Below, one piece after another: positions 1 to 7,821 of a DNA stretch of 32,039 nt (position 1 is the first letter of the stretch; each line of letters begins with the position of its first letter). The DNA lies in the NCBI RefSeq assembly GCF_002149035.1, contig NZ_NGFP01000091.1, positions 1-32,039 on the forward strand, given 5' to 3'. The notes under the pieces were generated by a model. It saw nothing but the letters and a program-made list of their open reading frames with translations, did not search any database and was not told the origin of the DNA. Source of the stretch: Streptosporangium minutum (GTDB lineage Bacteria; Actinomycetota; Actinomycetes; Streptosporangiales; Streptosporangiaceae). The translations under genes and the position numbers were made by a program.

Positions 1-333
1 GACCACGGTGTCCTGGCGCGCCCTGCCCGACGGATCGCCCCAGCCGCTCTCGCCCGGGTGGGCACCCGGACCGGGCTGCCCGCCCCGGTCGTCGGGCCGG
101 GGCTGCTGGGCGCCGCCCTGCGGGGCCTGACCCCACCGGCCCTGGCCCGGCGGCCCGCCGAGCTGGCTCCAGCCGTCGTTGCGGGGCTGCTCACCGTGGG
201 AGGGGACCGCCTCTTCGGCGGGCAGGAAGTCCGGGCGGGAGGACTCGGGGGCCTGGCCTCTGTCGTCGGTGAAGTCCGACGGCGTACGCCCCTCAGCACC
301 GTGCGCCTCGCGGGTACGGATCTCGTCGGTCAT
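1..333 (-). CDS. HtrA/DegP-type serine protease, N-terminal cytoplasmic part only (partial)
   Basis: Only the first 111 codons are in the window; the gene runs off the left edge. The start is ATG at 333-331, with AAGGAG about 13 bases upstream. The visible protein begins MTDEIRTREAHGAEG and is wholly low-complexity, rich in Gly, Pro, Gln and Asp, with no fold, membrane segment or catalytic residue yet. Actinobacterial HtrA-type membrane proteases typically begin with such a disordered cytoplasmic tail before one membrane helix, a trypsin domain and a PDZ domain. The assignment rests on position: sigE, anti-sigma, rseB-like, then this gene, as in sigE-rseA-htrA of Mycobacterium. If right, it is envelope protein quality control under SigE. 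Any other disordered-tailed membrane protein is possible from this fragment alone. Confidence 0.6.
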   Translation of the reverse strand, partial: MTDEIRTREAHGAEGRTPSDFTDDRGQAPESSRPDFLPAEEAVPSHGEQPRNDGWSQLGGPPGQGRWGQAPQGGAQQPRPDDRGGQPGPGAHPGESGWGDPSGRARQDTVV

Positions 334-428
334 CGAATATTCACCACTCCTTGCCTCGTATGAGGCCGCTCACAGGGACGCCCCGGCAATCTTCCCCTGA
401 GCGGGATACGAGAGATGTAAAGCGCGCC

Positions 429-1454
429 TTACCCGAAGGGGTTGACCCAGGACAGGAGGCGATCCGCCCCTCGGCCGAGCCGCGTCCACAGGTCGGGCGC
501 GGGCACCGGCTCGTGCGGCAGCGCCGCGACGGCGGCGACGACCATGTCGGCCGGAGCGTCCGCGAAGACGGTGTAGACATGACCCCCACTCGCCCAGATC
601 GTCTCCTGCTCGGCTGAGTCCCGGATCCAGATCGTATGCCCGTTGCGTTGCCGAGCATGCCATCCCTGGAGCCGTTCCTCATCAAGGACACCAGGCTGGA
701 CAAAAACCGACACAACTGACAAGCCATCCGAATATCCCAGATACAAGTATCCAGGAGATGCGTCGTGCGCGGCGAACAGCTCCAGACGGCCGGGCAGCGC
801 GGCGGGGAAACGCCAGCCCCGGGCCAGCAGCCCGGGCGTCTCCCCCAGGTCGAGACCGCCGGCGGCCGACACGGGGACGGCGGCCTTCCGCACCGGCCCG
901 AGGGTCAGATCGACGAAGGCCCCGGCGTGGACGACCCTGCCGTGACCGTCGAGGAGCTCGCGGCGCAGCACCGGCCCCCCGGCCTCGTCGAGCCAGTAAC
1001 GGGCCGCGACCGTGCCGTCCGAGCGCACCACGTGGACCAGGCGGGCCGGCCGGCCGCAGACGCGCCCCCCGCCCGCGGCCACGACCCGGTAGTTGCGGGC
1101 CAGCACCTCAAGCATGGTCTCGGACGGGGTGGACATGCCGCCGGCGGGGGTGCCGGGGTCCACCGTCTGAACGAGACCCGACGGCTGGGTGTGCACGGTC
1201 AGTCCCTCACCGGGGACGTTGCGGACCTCCAGCACCGAGGAGACGGCGCCGGAGCCGGAGCGGCCCCAGGCGGTGACGTACTGGGTGCCCGAGTATCCGC
1301 GGGTGCGGCCCGCGATCGCGGCCTCGCGCAGCAGGTGCAGGCCGGTGTCGTCGCCCTCGGGCTCGTCCGGCCGGGCGGCGTGCGCCGGACTGCCCACCAC
1401 CAGCCCCAGCAGCATGAGAGCGGCGAGGACGAGGGTGGCGGGCAGCCGGATCAC
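429..1454 (-). CDS. RseB/MucB-like sigma-E regulatory lipid-binding protein
   Basis: A secreted or membrane-tethered sensor expected to bind envelope damage signals and modulate the anti-sigma factor encoded just upstream. The 341-residue product starts MIRLPATLVLAALMLL, a clear Sec signal peptide with an Ala-His-Ala cleavage site near residue 26. The next ~180 residues fit the LolA-like MucB/RseB N-terminal domain: a GYSGTQYV-type strand, a block ending ARNYRVVAAGGG, then GRPARLVHVVRSDGTVAARYWLD. The C-terminal third is the second RseB domain. The start is GTG at 1454, overlapping the anti-sigma stop by four bases (GTGA), so translation is probably coupled. The M. tuberculosis sigE-rseA-htrA locus has no gene here, so this is an addition relative to that layout. 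Family assignment is good; the regulatory role is inferred from context. Confidence 0.82.
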   Translation of the reverse strand: MIRLPATLVLAALMLLGLVVGSPAHAARPDEPEGDDTGLHLLREAAIAGRTRGYSGTQYVTAWGRSGSGAVSSVLEVRNVPGEGLTVHTQPSGLVQTVDPGTPAGGMSTPSETMLEVLARNYRVVAAGGGRVCGRPARLVHVVRSDGTVAARYWLDEAGGPVLRRELLDGHGRVVHAGAFVDLTLGPVRKAAVPVSAAGGLDLGETPGLLARGWRFPAALPGRLELFAAHDASPGYLYLGYSDGLSVVSVFVQPGVLDEERLQGWHARQRNGHTIWIRDSAEQETIWASGGHVYTVFADAPADMVVAAVAALPHEPVPAPDLWTRLGRGADRLLSWVNPFG

Positions 1455-1993
1455 GGAGTGGGGGAGAAGGTCGGCGTCGCCGACCCTCCGTAGGGCGCGG
1501 TGTTCCTGTGCTGGTTGGCGAACATGTCGACCGGCGGCACGACACGCGGGCTGGGGCCGGAGCCGCCCGCGACGAACAGCGTGCCGATCGCCACGGCCGC
1601 GGAGGCGACGCCCACCGCGACGTAACCCGCCCTCCTCGACCGGCGGGGACCTCCCCCGGCGCGGCCGCGTGGCCGGTTGTCCGGCGGCGCCACGCTGTGC
1701 ATGCTCGGGATCGGCGCGCCGCCGAACGTCCGCGAGGCCGACGAGATCGGGAAAGGCCGCTCACGCGGCGGTAACGGGCCGCCGGGCTCGGACATCCGCA
1801 GCAACGACATGGTCAGGTCGGCGGGCATGGCGGGCCCGTCCAGGGATCGCAACCGGTTCTTGAGTGCCCGCATGGCATCGACCTCGGCCCGGCAGGCGGC
1901 GCAGAAGGTCAGATGCGACAGGGCACGGTCGCGCTCATGGTGGTTCAGCTCACCGTCCACCAGTGCGGAAACACGCTCTCCGAGATGACTCAT
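1451..1993 (-). CDS. rseA: Zinc-binding anti-sigma factor (RseA-like, zf-HC2 / ZAS domain)
   Basis: Expected to hold the adjacent SigE inactive at the membrane until envelope stress. The N-terminus carries the ZAS zinc motif H27-x3-C31-x2-C34 within MSHLGERVSALVDGEL...SHLTFCAAC, followed by a Pro/Arg-rich linker. One membrane helix lies at residues 122-144 (AGYVAVGVASAAVAIGTLF), with a short extracytoplasmic tail of about 35 residues. The ATG at 1993 is chosen because AAGGAG lies five bases upstream and because ZAS proteins start at this point; an ATG at 2026 would add an unconserved tail. The gene lies 52 bases after sigE and overlaps the rseB-like gene by four bases. The architecture supports a membrane anti-sigma factor. 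Whether release is by proteolysis, phosphorylation or redox cannot be read from the sequence. Confidence 0.88.
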   Translation of the reverse strand: MSHLGERVSALVDGELNHHERDRALSHLTFCAACRAEVDAMRALKNRLRSLDGPAMPADLTMSLLRMSEPGGPLPPRERPFPISSASRTFGGAPIPSMHSVAPPDNRPRGRAGGGPRRSRRAGYVAVGVASAAVAIGTLFVAGGSGPSPRVVPPVDMFANQHRNTAPYGGSATPTFSPTP

Positions 1994-2045
1994 GCCCACT
2001 CCTTGCCAAGCGGCTCGTCGTGACATTCGTCATGACTGTGGTTTC

Positions 2046-2678
2046 TCATGCGAACTCCTCCCCGCGGGTGATGGTCGGGGGGAATTGGTCGCCACGGGGC
2101 GCGCGGTGCTCCAGCGCCTCACGCAACTGCGCCCGGCCGCGGTGGATGCGGCTGCGGACCGTGCCGAGCTTCACGCCGAGCGTGGCGGCGATCTCCTCGT
2201 AGGACAGCCCCTCGATGTCACACAGAACGACGGCCGCGCGGAACTCCGGCGCGAGCGCGTCGAGCGCCGCCTGGATGTCCGGCTCCAGATGGCTGTCGTC
2301 GTACGCCTGGGCGGGGGACGGCTCACGTCCGCGCAGCCGCTCGGCGGCGTCGTCGGCGAGCCCCTCGAACCTGATGCGCTGCTTGCGCCGCGCCATGTCG
2401 AGGAACAGGTTGGTGGTGATGCGGTGCAGCCACCCCTCGAAGGTGCCCGGGGTGTAGTTCGACAGGGACCTGAAGACCCGGACGAAGACCTCCTGAGTGA
2501 GGTCCTCGGCGTCGTGCACGTTGCCGGTCAGCCGATAGGCCAGCCGGTACACACGCGCCGAATGATTCCTGACCACCTCCTCCCAGGTGGGAGGCGTCCA
2601 GTCGGGCATGGGAGCTTCCGTCTGGTGGTCGGACTCCTCCACCAGCACTCCTCTCTCCGGGACCACCGCTATCGCCAT
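2046..2678 (-). CDS. sigE: ECF RNA polymerase sigma factor SigE
   Basis: Group 4 sigma factor directing RNA polymerase to envelope and heat stress genes. Region 2 spans roughly residues 35-105 and includes [19 protein letters not shown] and [16 protein letters not shown]. Region 4 spans about 145-200 with [19 protein letters not shown] and [15 protein letters not shown]. These strings are nearly those of mycobacterial SigE and the Streptomyces SCO5147-type factor. The start is uncertain. The frame opens at TTG 2729, but that lacks a ribosome site and would lie only ~11 bases after the predicted start of transcription. ATG 2678 is listed; GTG 2642, with AGAGGAG five bases upstream, has the better ribosome site. 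A GGGAAC-N18-GTTG promoter upstream suggests autoregulation. The divergent methyltransferase reproduces the mycobacterial Rv1220c-sigE arrangement. Confidence 0.92.
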   Translation of the reverse strand: MAIAVVPERGVLVEESDHQTEAPMPDWTPPTWEEVVRNHSARVYRLAYRLTGNVHDAEDLTQEVFVRVFRSLSNYTPGTFEGWLHRITTNLFLDMARRKQRIRFEGLADDAAERLRGREPSPAQAYDDSHLEPDIQAALDALAPEFRAAVVLCDIEGLSYEEIAATLGVKLGTVRSRIHRGRAQLREALEHRAPRGDQFPPTITRGEEFA

Positions 2679-2746
2679 AGTGCCTGGTTTCGTCCCTTCG
2701 TGCGCACTCACTACCTTCAGGACCGGCAAAGGCCGCTTAAACCGTG

Positions 2747-2774
2747 CAACGCACCGGGCGCGACATGAGTTCCC
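2747..2774 (-). promoter_or_regulatory. ECF-type promoter upstream of sigE (GGGAAC-N18-GTTG)
   Basis: On the minus strand GGGAAC (2774-2769) is followed after exactly 18 bases by GTTG (2750-2747). This matches the -35/-10 pattern of SigE/SigH/SigR-class ECF promoters (GGAAY, 16-18 bases, GTT). Transcription would start near 2740, giving a short leader to the sigE starts at 2678 or 2642. It suggests that SigE, or a related redox/stress ECF factor, drives its own operon. The match is by eye; no start site has been mapped. Confidence 0.6.
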
Positions 2775-2849
2775 GATCGGGCCTGCCTCCCTTAGGCTGC
2801 GACCCAGTGCCTATATGACTGTGTACGGAGAAAGCGGGAGGAGAGGCCG

Positions 2850-3500
2850 ATGGCAGAGACGCCGACAAGTCCGTTGGAGGCCACTCTGGCCTATGCCGAG
2901 GAATTCCACACGGAGGACGAGATCCTGCTCACCGCGCGTCAGCGCGGAGCGGAGGTGGGAGCGCCCCCGATCCTGCCCGGTGGCGGCGCCGCCCTCTGCT
3001 TCCTCGCCACGGCCGTCAACGCCCGTGCGGTCGTGGAGATCGGCACCGGCTGCGGTGTGTCCGGACTGTGGCTCCTCCGCGGCATGCGCCAGGACGGCAC
3101 GCTCACCAGCGTGGACGTGGAGCCGGAGCACCAGCGTCTGGCACGGCAGAGCTTCGCCCAGGCCGGCTTCTCCGGCGGCCGGATCCGGCTGATCACCGGC
3201 CGCGCCCTGGACGTCCTCCCCCGCCTGTCCGACGGTGGCTACGACCTGGTCTTCTGTGACGGCGCCCAGCAGGAGTACGGCGACTACCTGGCCGAGGCCG
3301 TCCGCCTGCTGCGCCCCGGCGGGATCGTGGTCTTCGACCACGCCCTGTGGGACAACCGGGTCGCCGACCCGGCGCAGCGCGACCCGGACACCGTCGCCGT
3401 GCGGGAGCTGGGCAAGCTGGTCCGTTCCGACGAACGGCTCCGCCCGCTGATGATGCCCCTCGGCGACGGCGTCCTGGCCGCCATCAAACTCACCGACTAG
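2850..3500 (+). CDS. Class I SAM-dependent O-methyltransferase (family 3, Rv1220c-like)
   Basis: A 216-residue cytoplasmic methyltransferase of the catechol/caffeoyl-CoA O-methyltransferase type; the substrate is unknown. The glycine-rich SAM motif is at residues 61-71 (VVEIGTGCGVS). An acidic strand end follows in LTSVDVEPEH, and the metal/SAM region VFCDGAQQEYGDY precedes LRPGGIVVFDHALW, typical of this family. The ATG at 2850 has GGGAGGAG about seven bases upstream. It is divergent from sigE, as Rv1220c is from Rv1221 (sigE), so orthology is likely. Its last 11 bases overlap the 3' end of convergent pepA. Confidence 0.9.
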   Translation: MAETPTSPLEATLAYAEEFHTEDEILLTARQRGAEVGAPPILPGGGAALCFLATAVNARAVVEIGTGCGVSGLWLLRGMRQDGTLTSVDVEPEHQRLARQSFAQAGFSGGRIRLITGRALDVLPRLSDGGYDLVFCDGAQQEYGDYLAEAVRLLRPGGIVVFDHALWDNRVADPAQRDPDTVAVRELGKLVRSDERLRPLMMPLGDGVLAAIKLTD

Positions 3501-4965
3501 ACAGCCACTCCAGTAGCAGACGCACACCGTAGCCGGTGGCGCCCTTGCTGAGGATGCCCTCGTCCACGCTGCTGCGGCCGACGCCGGCGATGTCCAGGTG
3601 CGCCCACGGCCGCTTGCCGGTGAACTCGCGCAGGAACAGCGCCGCGGTGATGGAACCCGCGCCGTAGGACGACCCGACCTCGATGTTGGCCAGGTCGGCC
3701 ACGCCGGAGTCGAGAGCCGGGGCGTAGTCGTCGATCAGCGGCATCCGCCAGAGCCGCTCGCCGGTGCTCTCGCCCGCCCCGGTCAGCTCGGCGGCCAGGT
3801 CGTCGTCGGAGGCGAAGACGGCGCCGAGGTCCTTGCCCAGGGCGATGCCGATGGCCCCGGTCAGCGTGGCGATGTCCACCATGACGTCCGGGTCCAGCTC
3901 GGCGTCGGCGTAGGCCAGCGCGTCGGCCATCACCAGGCGGCCCTCGGCGTCGGTGTTGAGGACCTCGACGGTCCGCCCGCCGTACTGGGTGATCACGTCG
4001 GAGGGACGCTGGGCCGTGCCGGAGAAGGAGTTCTCCGCGGCCGCGATCAGGCCGGTGACCCTGACCCGCACGCCGAGGGCGGCCAGCGCGCCCAGGACCG
4101 CGATGACGACCGCGCCGCCGGCCATGTCGGTCTTCATGAACTTCATGCCCTCGGTCGGCTTGAGCGACAGGCCGCCGGTGTCGTAGGTGATGCCCTTGCC
4201 GACCAGGACGACGTGACCGGTGGCGCCCTCGGGCTCGTAGGACAGCCGGATCAGGCGCGGCGGGTTGGCCGATCCCTGGCCGACGGCGACGATGCCGCCG
4301 AACTTCCCGGCGCGCAGCTCCTCCTCGTCCCACACCTTGGCGGTGACGCCCTGCTCCGCGGCGCGCTCGGCGAGCCAGGCGGGGGTCTTCACCGAGGAGG
4401 GCATGTTGGCCAGGTCCCTGGCGAGGGTGACGGCCTTGGCGATCACCTCGCCCCTGGCGACCTCGGCCTCGACCCCGTCACCGACGAACTCGATCACCGC
4501 CACCGGCGGGGACTTCGCCTCGCCGATCCGGAAGGTGTAGGTGGCCAGCAGGGCGCCCTCCACGAACGCGGCCACCGGCCCCTCGGGCAGCACGATCCTG
4601 ATCGCGGCTCTGCCCTTGCCCCGCCTGGCCACCGCGGCGCCGGCCTTGCGCAGGGCACCGGCCGAACCGTCGCCGATCCCGTAGAGCAGCACCCGGCCGA
4701 CGGTCTCACCGTTCGCGACGGGGACCTCGACGACCTCGCCGGCCTCGCCCTTGGCCTCGTAGTGGGCCAGCAGCGCGGCGGCGGGCAGCGGTAGGCCCAC
4801 CTCGGGTGCGAGGTCCGCCGCGAAGGGGACCGCGAAAAGCTGGGCGTCCTCCGCGACGGGGGCCTCGGCGTCCGCGCCGCTCCCGGAGGGGGCCGGTGGC
4901 GTCACGGCGGACAGGCCCCGCCCGTAGGAGGCGCGGGGCAGCAGCAGATAGGGAGATATGGGCAT
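3490..4965 (-). CDS. pepA: Leucyl aminopeptidase (cytosol aminopeptidase, M17)
   Basis: Two-metal aminopeptidase removing N-terminal residues from peptides in the cytoplasm. Of 491 residues, the first ~160 form the variable N-terminal M17 domain. The catalytic domain carries GKGITYDTGG (K257, D262), FMKTDMAGG, and the hallmark NTDAEGR at 337-343, close to the E. coli PepA numbering; these supply the metal ligands and catalytic Lys/Arg. ATG 4965 is chosen because GGAG lies five bases upstream; the in-frame ATG pair at 4983 has no ribosome site. The gene is monocistronic by layout and converges on the methyltransferase with an 11-base overlap. Length and motifs are complete. Confidence 0.96.
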   Translation of the reverse strand: MPISPYLLLPRASYGRGLSAVTPPAPSGSGADAEAPVAEDAQLFAVPFAADLAPEVGLPLPAAALLAHYEAKGEAGEVVEVPVANGETVGRVLLYGIGDGSAGALRKAGAAVARRGKGRAAIRIVLPEGPVAAFVEGALLATYTFRIGEAKSPPVAVIEFVGDGVEAEVARGEVIAKAVTLARDLANMPSSVKTPAWLAERAAEQGVTAKVWDEEELRAGKFGGIVAVGQGSANPPRLIRLSYEPEGATGHVVLVGKGITYDTGGLSLKPTEGMKFMKTDMAGGAVVIAVLGALAALGVRVRVTGLIAAAENSFSGTAQRPSDVITQYGGRTVEVLNTDAEGRLVMADALAYADAELDPDVMVDIATLTGAIGIALGKDLGAVFASDDDLAAELTGAGESTGERLWRMPLIDDYAPALDSGVADLANIEVGSSYGAGSITAALFLREFTGKRPWAHLDIAGVGRSSVDEGILSKGATGYGVRLLLEWLSSR

Positions 4966-4997
4966 GCGAACTCCAGTCATCATCCGGGAAGAACACT

Positions 4998-5045
4998 ACG
5001 GCCCTGGCGCGAGCCGCCACAGGGCGGTCCGGCGGCCAGGGCCGT
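4998..5045 (-). terminator. Hairpin between pepA and the DUF3117 gene
   Basis: ACGGCCCTGGC at 4998-5008 and its exact complement at 5035-5045 form an 11-bp stem. A second small stem (CCGCC/GGCGG) lies inside the loop. It sits downstream of the minus-strand DUF3117 gene and just upstream of pepA. There is no U tract, as is common in high-GC actinomycetes. A role in termination is inferred; it could also affect the pepA leader. Confidence 0.45.
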
Positions 5046-5141
5046 GTTCATCGGTCGCGGTCGCGTGGGCCATGGCGGGTGTCATGCTCTCCAAGCAAGA
5101 TCAGATAAGGCCCGGCTACACCGCTGCATCTCAGATCGGGA

Positions 5142-5309
5142 TCAGACGACGACCTTCTTCAATTCCTCACCAAGGGCGCTGGCTTCGTCCGCCGAGAGTT
5201 CGACGACGAGGCGGCCGCCGCCCTCCAGAGGGACCCGCATGACGATTCCCCTGCCTTCTTTGACGACCTCCAGCGGACCATCACCGGTCCTCGGCTTCAT
5301 AGCCGCCAT
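5142..5309 (-). CDS. Small conserved actinobacterial protein (DUF3117)
   Basis: A 55-residue protein, MAAMKPRTGDGPLEV..., with the block GRGIVMRVPLEGGGRLVVEL and a C-terminal ALGEEL helix. This is the whole DUF3117 family, near-invariant in Actinobacteria and of unknown function. The ATG at 5309 has AAGGG eight bases upstream and gives the usual family length; the longer frame from 5375 adds unconserved residues. The M. tuberculosis counterpart (Rv1211) sits next to tagA, as a tag gene does nearby here. It is divergent from the PaaX-type regulator. Confidence 0.9.
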   Translation of the reverse strand: MAAMKPRTGDGPLEVVKEGRGIVMRVPLEGGGRLVVELSADEASALGEELKKVVV

Positions 5310-5392
5310 GCGTGTATCCCTTCCTGCTTCGGGCTCCGGATCTCCGACTGACCCGAGGGTGGCCGACGCATTCACGTCTTCTGTGATGTCCT

Positions 5393-5422
5393 ATTATCCC
5401 GTCTCCGCGCTCGGAATGGGAA
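5393..5422 (-). promoter_or_regulatory. Possible housekeeping promoter for the DUF3117 gene
   Basis: On the minus strand TTCCCA (5422-5417) and GATAAT (5398-5393) are separated by 18 bases. This AT-rich island stands out from its surroundings. It would give a leader of about 80 bases. The -35 match is weak, so only the -10 element is convincing. Confidence 0.35.
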
Positions 5423-5462
5423 CGATCAGCCTCAGCATCGACTCATCGGGCAATCAAGACCG

Positions 5463-6281
5463 TTGTCCGAGACCCTTCAGACGACCAAACTTGTCCTCGT
5501 GAACGCCCGTGCCGCTCTCTTCGATCTGTATGGGGACCACCTGCGGTCCCGAGGCGGTCGCGCGTCCGTAGCCGCCCTCGTCCGCCTGCTCGCACCGTTG
5601 GATATCGCCCCTCCCGCAGTCCGCACCGCCGTCTCGCGGATGGTCCGGCAGGGCTGGCTGACCCCCACCCGGCTGCCGCAGGGGCCCGGCTACGAGGTCA
5701 CCCCCAGGTGCGTGCGCCGTCTCGACGAGACGGCGCTGAGAATTTACCGAGTTGGGACGATCACCTGGACCGGCCGATGGCACATACTCGTAGTCGGACC
5801 GGTGCGCGAGCGGCCCCGCCGGGAGCGCCTGAAGGCCGATCTGGCCTTCCTCGGCTACGCCCCGCTGTCCGATACGACCTGGATAGGTCCGCGCCCCTCC
5901 CCCGAGCTCGGCGCGCTCCTCGCCGGGGAGGACATCCGCGCCGACCGGTTCGACGCGGTGCTCGACGGCGACCCCAGGGCGCTGGTCGCCAGGACCTGGG
6001 ATCTGGACGGCCTCGGCTCGGCCTACGAGGAGTGGCTGTCCCGGGCGGTCGACCTGATCGGCGCGCTGCCCGGGGACGCCGCCGACGACCGGGTGTTCGC
6101 CACCCGGAGCAGGCTGCTGCACGGCTGGCGCAACTTCCTGTTCCGGGACCCCGGCCTCCCCGCCGACCTCCTGCCGCCGGGCTGGCCCGGTGAGAAGGCC
6201 AGGGCCTACTTCGAGCAGGAGGCGGCCCGCCTGCTCCCCGCCGCCGCCGCGTTCGTCGACCGCCATCTGACCGAGCCGTAG
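5463..6281 (+). CDS. PaaX family transcriptional regulator
   Basis: A 272-residue cytoplasmic DNA-binding protein. The N-terminal winged helix is recognisable in NARAALFDLYGDHLRSRGGR, VRTAVSRMVRQGWL and GPGYEVTP. A central PaaX domain follows (RWHILVVGPVRERPRRERLKADLAFLGYAPL...WIGPRP), then a helical PaaX_C region. PaaX proteins repress phenylacetate catabolism and respond to aryl-CoA thioesters. The enoyl-CoA hydratase 14 bases downstream supports a linked role. The start is uncertain: TTG 5463 and a GTG near 5502 both lack a clear ribosome site, so the transcript may be leaderless. The ligand is unknown. Confidence 0.88.
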   Translation: MSETLQTTKLVLVNARAALFDLYGDHLRSRGGRASVAALVRLLAPLDIAPPAVRTAVSRMVRQGWLTPTRLPQGPGYEVTPRCVRRLDETALRIYRVGTITWTGRWHILVVGPVRERPRRERLKADLAFLGYAPLSDTTWIGPRPSPELGALLAGEDIRADRFDAVLDGDPRALVARTWDLDGLGSAYEEWLSRAVDLIGALPGDAADDRVFATRSRLLHGWRNFLFRDPGLPADLLPPGWPGEKARAYFEQEAARLLPAAAAFVDRHLTEP

Positions 6282-6295
6282 AAGGAGCCTCTCCG

Positions 6296-7081
6296 TTGAA
6301 CGACGTTCTCTACTCCGTCGGCGACGACGCCGTCGCCACCATCACCCTGGACCGGCCGGAGGCGATGAACTCGCTGACGGTGCGGGCGAAGACCGACCTC
6401 CTTGAGGCGCTGACCAGGGCCTCGCAGGCCGACGCCGTACGGGCGGTGCTGCTGACCGGGTCGGGCCGGGCGTTCTGCGCGGGCCAGGACCTCAACGAGC
6501 ACGCCGCCAACCTGGAGGCGGGCCGGGGCCTGAACGACACCGTGCGCACGCACTACAACCCGATCATCCGCACGATCACCGAGATGGGCAAGCCGGTCGT
6601 CGCGGCGGTGAACGGCGTCGCCGCGGGCGCGGGCGCCTCCCTGGCCTTCGCCTGCGACCTGCGGATCGCCTCCGACAGGGCGAAGTTCGCGATGGCCTTC
6701 ACCGGCATCGGCCTGGCCCCGGACTCCGGCGCGTCCTGGACGCTCCAGCGCCTGGTCGGCCCGGCCCGCGCGGCCGAGCTCCTGCTGCTCGGCGAGCCCT
6801 TCGACGCGGCCCGCGCGCTGGAGCTCGGCATCGTCTCCAAGGTCGTCCCCGCCGACGAGCTGGCCGCCGCGGCCCACGCCCTGGCCGTACGGCTGGCACA
6901 GGGCCCGACGAGCGCCTACGCCGCCACCAAGCGGGCTCTGGAGTGCGCCGCGAGCGGTTCCCTGGCCGACGCCCTGGCCCTGGAGGCCGACCTCCAGGAC
7001 GCCTGCGCCAAGACCGCCGACCATCTGAACGCCACCCGCGCCTTCCTCAACAAGGAGCGCCCCGTGTTCGAGGGCCGCTAG
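6296..7081 (+). CDS. Enoyl-CoA hydratase/isomerase (PaaG-like)
   Basis: Crotonase-fold enzyme of 261 residues acting on an enoyl-CoA or ring-epoxide CoA thioester. The two oxyanion-hole segments are GSGRAFCAGQDLNEH and VAAGAGASLAFACDLRIAS. The region FAMAFTGIGLAPDSGASW holds an Asp at the position used by PaaG isomerases rather than the Glu pair of classical hydratases. The TTG start at 6296 has AAGGAG eight bases upstream. The 14-base gap from the PaaX-type gene implies one operon. The pair could serve phenylacetyl-CoA or another CoA-ester pathway, but no other paa genes are in the window, so the substrate stays open. Confidence 0.9.
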   Translation: MNDVLYSVGDDAVATITLDRPEAMNSLTVRAKTDLLEALTRASQADAVRAVLLTGSGRAFCAGQDLNEHAANLEAGRGLNDTVRTHYNPIIRTITEMGKPVVAAVNGVAAGAGASLAFACDLRIASDRAKFAMAFTGIGLAPDSGASWTLQRLVGPARAAELLLLGEPFDAARALELGIVSKVVPADELAAAAHALAVRLAQGPTSAYAATKRALECAASGSLADALALEADLQDACAKTADHLNATRAFLNKERPVFEGR

Positions 7082-7118
7082 ACCTGTCCGGCCGACCATG
7101 GACGGGGCGGCCGTTCTC

Positions 7119-7222
7119 CTCTCGGGGCACGGCTCGGAGCGCGGCTTCCGGCGCACGGCTCGGAGCGCGGCTCTCGGGGCACGGCTCGGAGCGCGGCTCT
7201 CGGGGCACGGCTCGGAGCGCGG
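7119..7222. repeat. Four-copy 26-bp tandem repeat
   Basis: Four head-to-tail units of exactly 26 bases lie at 7119-7144, 7145-7170, 7171-7196 and 7197-7222. All share the 18-base core GCACGGCTCGGAGCGCGG. Copies 1, 3 and 4 are identical; copy 2 differs at three positions in its first eight bases. The array lies between the convergent ends of the hydratase and tag genes. The period is not a multiple of three, so it is not a coding repeat. The function is unknown. Confidence 0.9.
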
Positions 7223-7257
7223 CCGGGCTGACCGGAGACCACCGGCCCGCCGGGGCG

Positions 7258-7821
7258 CTACCTGCCGGCGTCGCGCACCCAGCAGTCGGACAGGTGGTCG
7301 TTGACCAGGCCGATGGCCTGCATCAGCGCGTAGGCGGTGGTGGGGCCGACGAACCGGAAGCCGTGCGATCTGAGCTCCTTGGCGAGCGCCTTGGAGCCGG
7401 GGGTGTGGGCGGGGACGTCCGCCAGGGTCTTCGGGACGGGGGAGGCCGGGTCGGCGTGGCGCCAGACGAGGTCGGACAGGCCGACGTCGAGGGCGGCCCT
7501 GGCGTTGGCGATCGCGGCCTCGATCTTGGCCCGGTTGCGGACGATGCCGGCGTCGGCCAGCAGGCGGTCCACGTCGGACTGGTCGAACGCCGCCACAGCC
7601 GGGATCGAGAACCCGGCGAAGGCGGCCCGGAAGTTCTCCCGCTTGCGCAGGATCGTGATCCATGACAGGCCGGACTGGAAGGCCTCCAGGGTGAGCCGCT
7701 CGAACACGCGGTCGTCGCCCTCGACCCTGCGGCCCCACTCCTCGTCGTGGTAGGCGACGTAGTCGGGGGCCGAGCTCACCCAGCCGCAGCGGACGGGCTG
7801 CTCGGACTCGGGCTCGGTCAT
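7258..7821 (-). CDS. tag: DNA-3-methyladenine glycosylase I
   Basis: Base-excision repair enzyme removing 3-methyladenine from alkylated DNA. The 187 residues contain RCGWV, YVAYHDEEWG, FQSGLSWITILRKRE, AGIVRNRAKI and the C-terminal GLVNDHLSDCW. The four residues that bind the structural zinc in E. coli Tag correspond to C12, H25, H176 and C180. The ATG at 7821 overlaps the stop of the upstream DivIVA-like gene by four bases, so the two are coupled. The pairing of tag with a DivIVA-like gene is also seen around Rv1209-Rv1210 in mycobacteria. The product is complete. Confidence 0.95.
   Translation of the reverse strand: MTEPESEQPVRCGWVSSAPDYVAYHDEEWGRRVEGDDRVFERLTLEAFQSGLSWITILRKRENFRAAFAGFSIPAVAAFDQSDVDRLLADAGIVRNRAKIEAAIANARAALDVGLSDLVWRHADPASPVPKTLADVPAHTPGSKALAKELRSHGFRFVGPTTAYALMQAIGLVNDHLSDCWVRDAGR

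Noticed and set aside
7119-7222. CRISPR array
   Set aside because: The 26-bp units abut without unique spacers and no cas gene is present.
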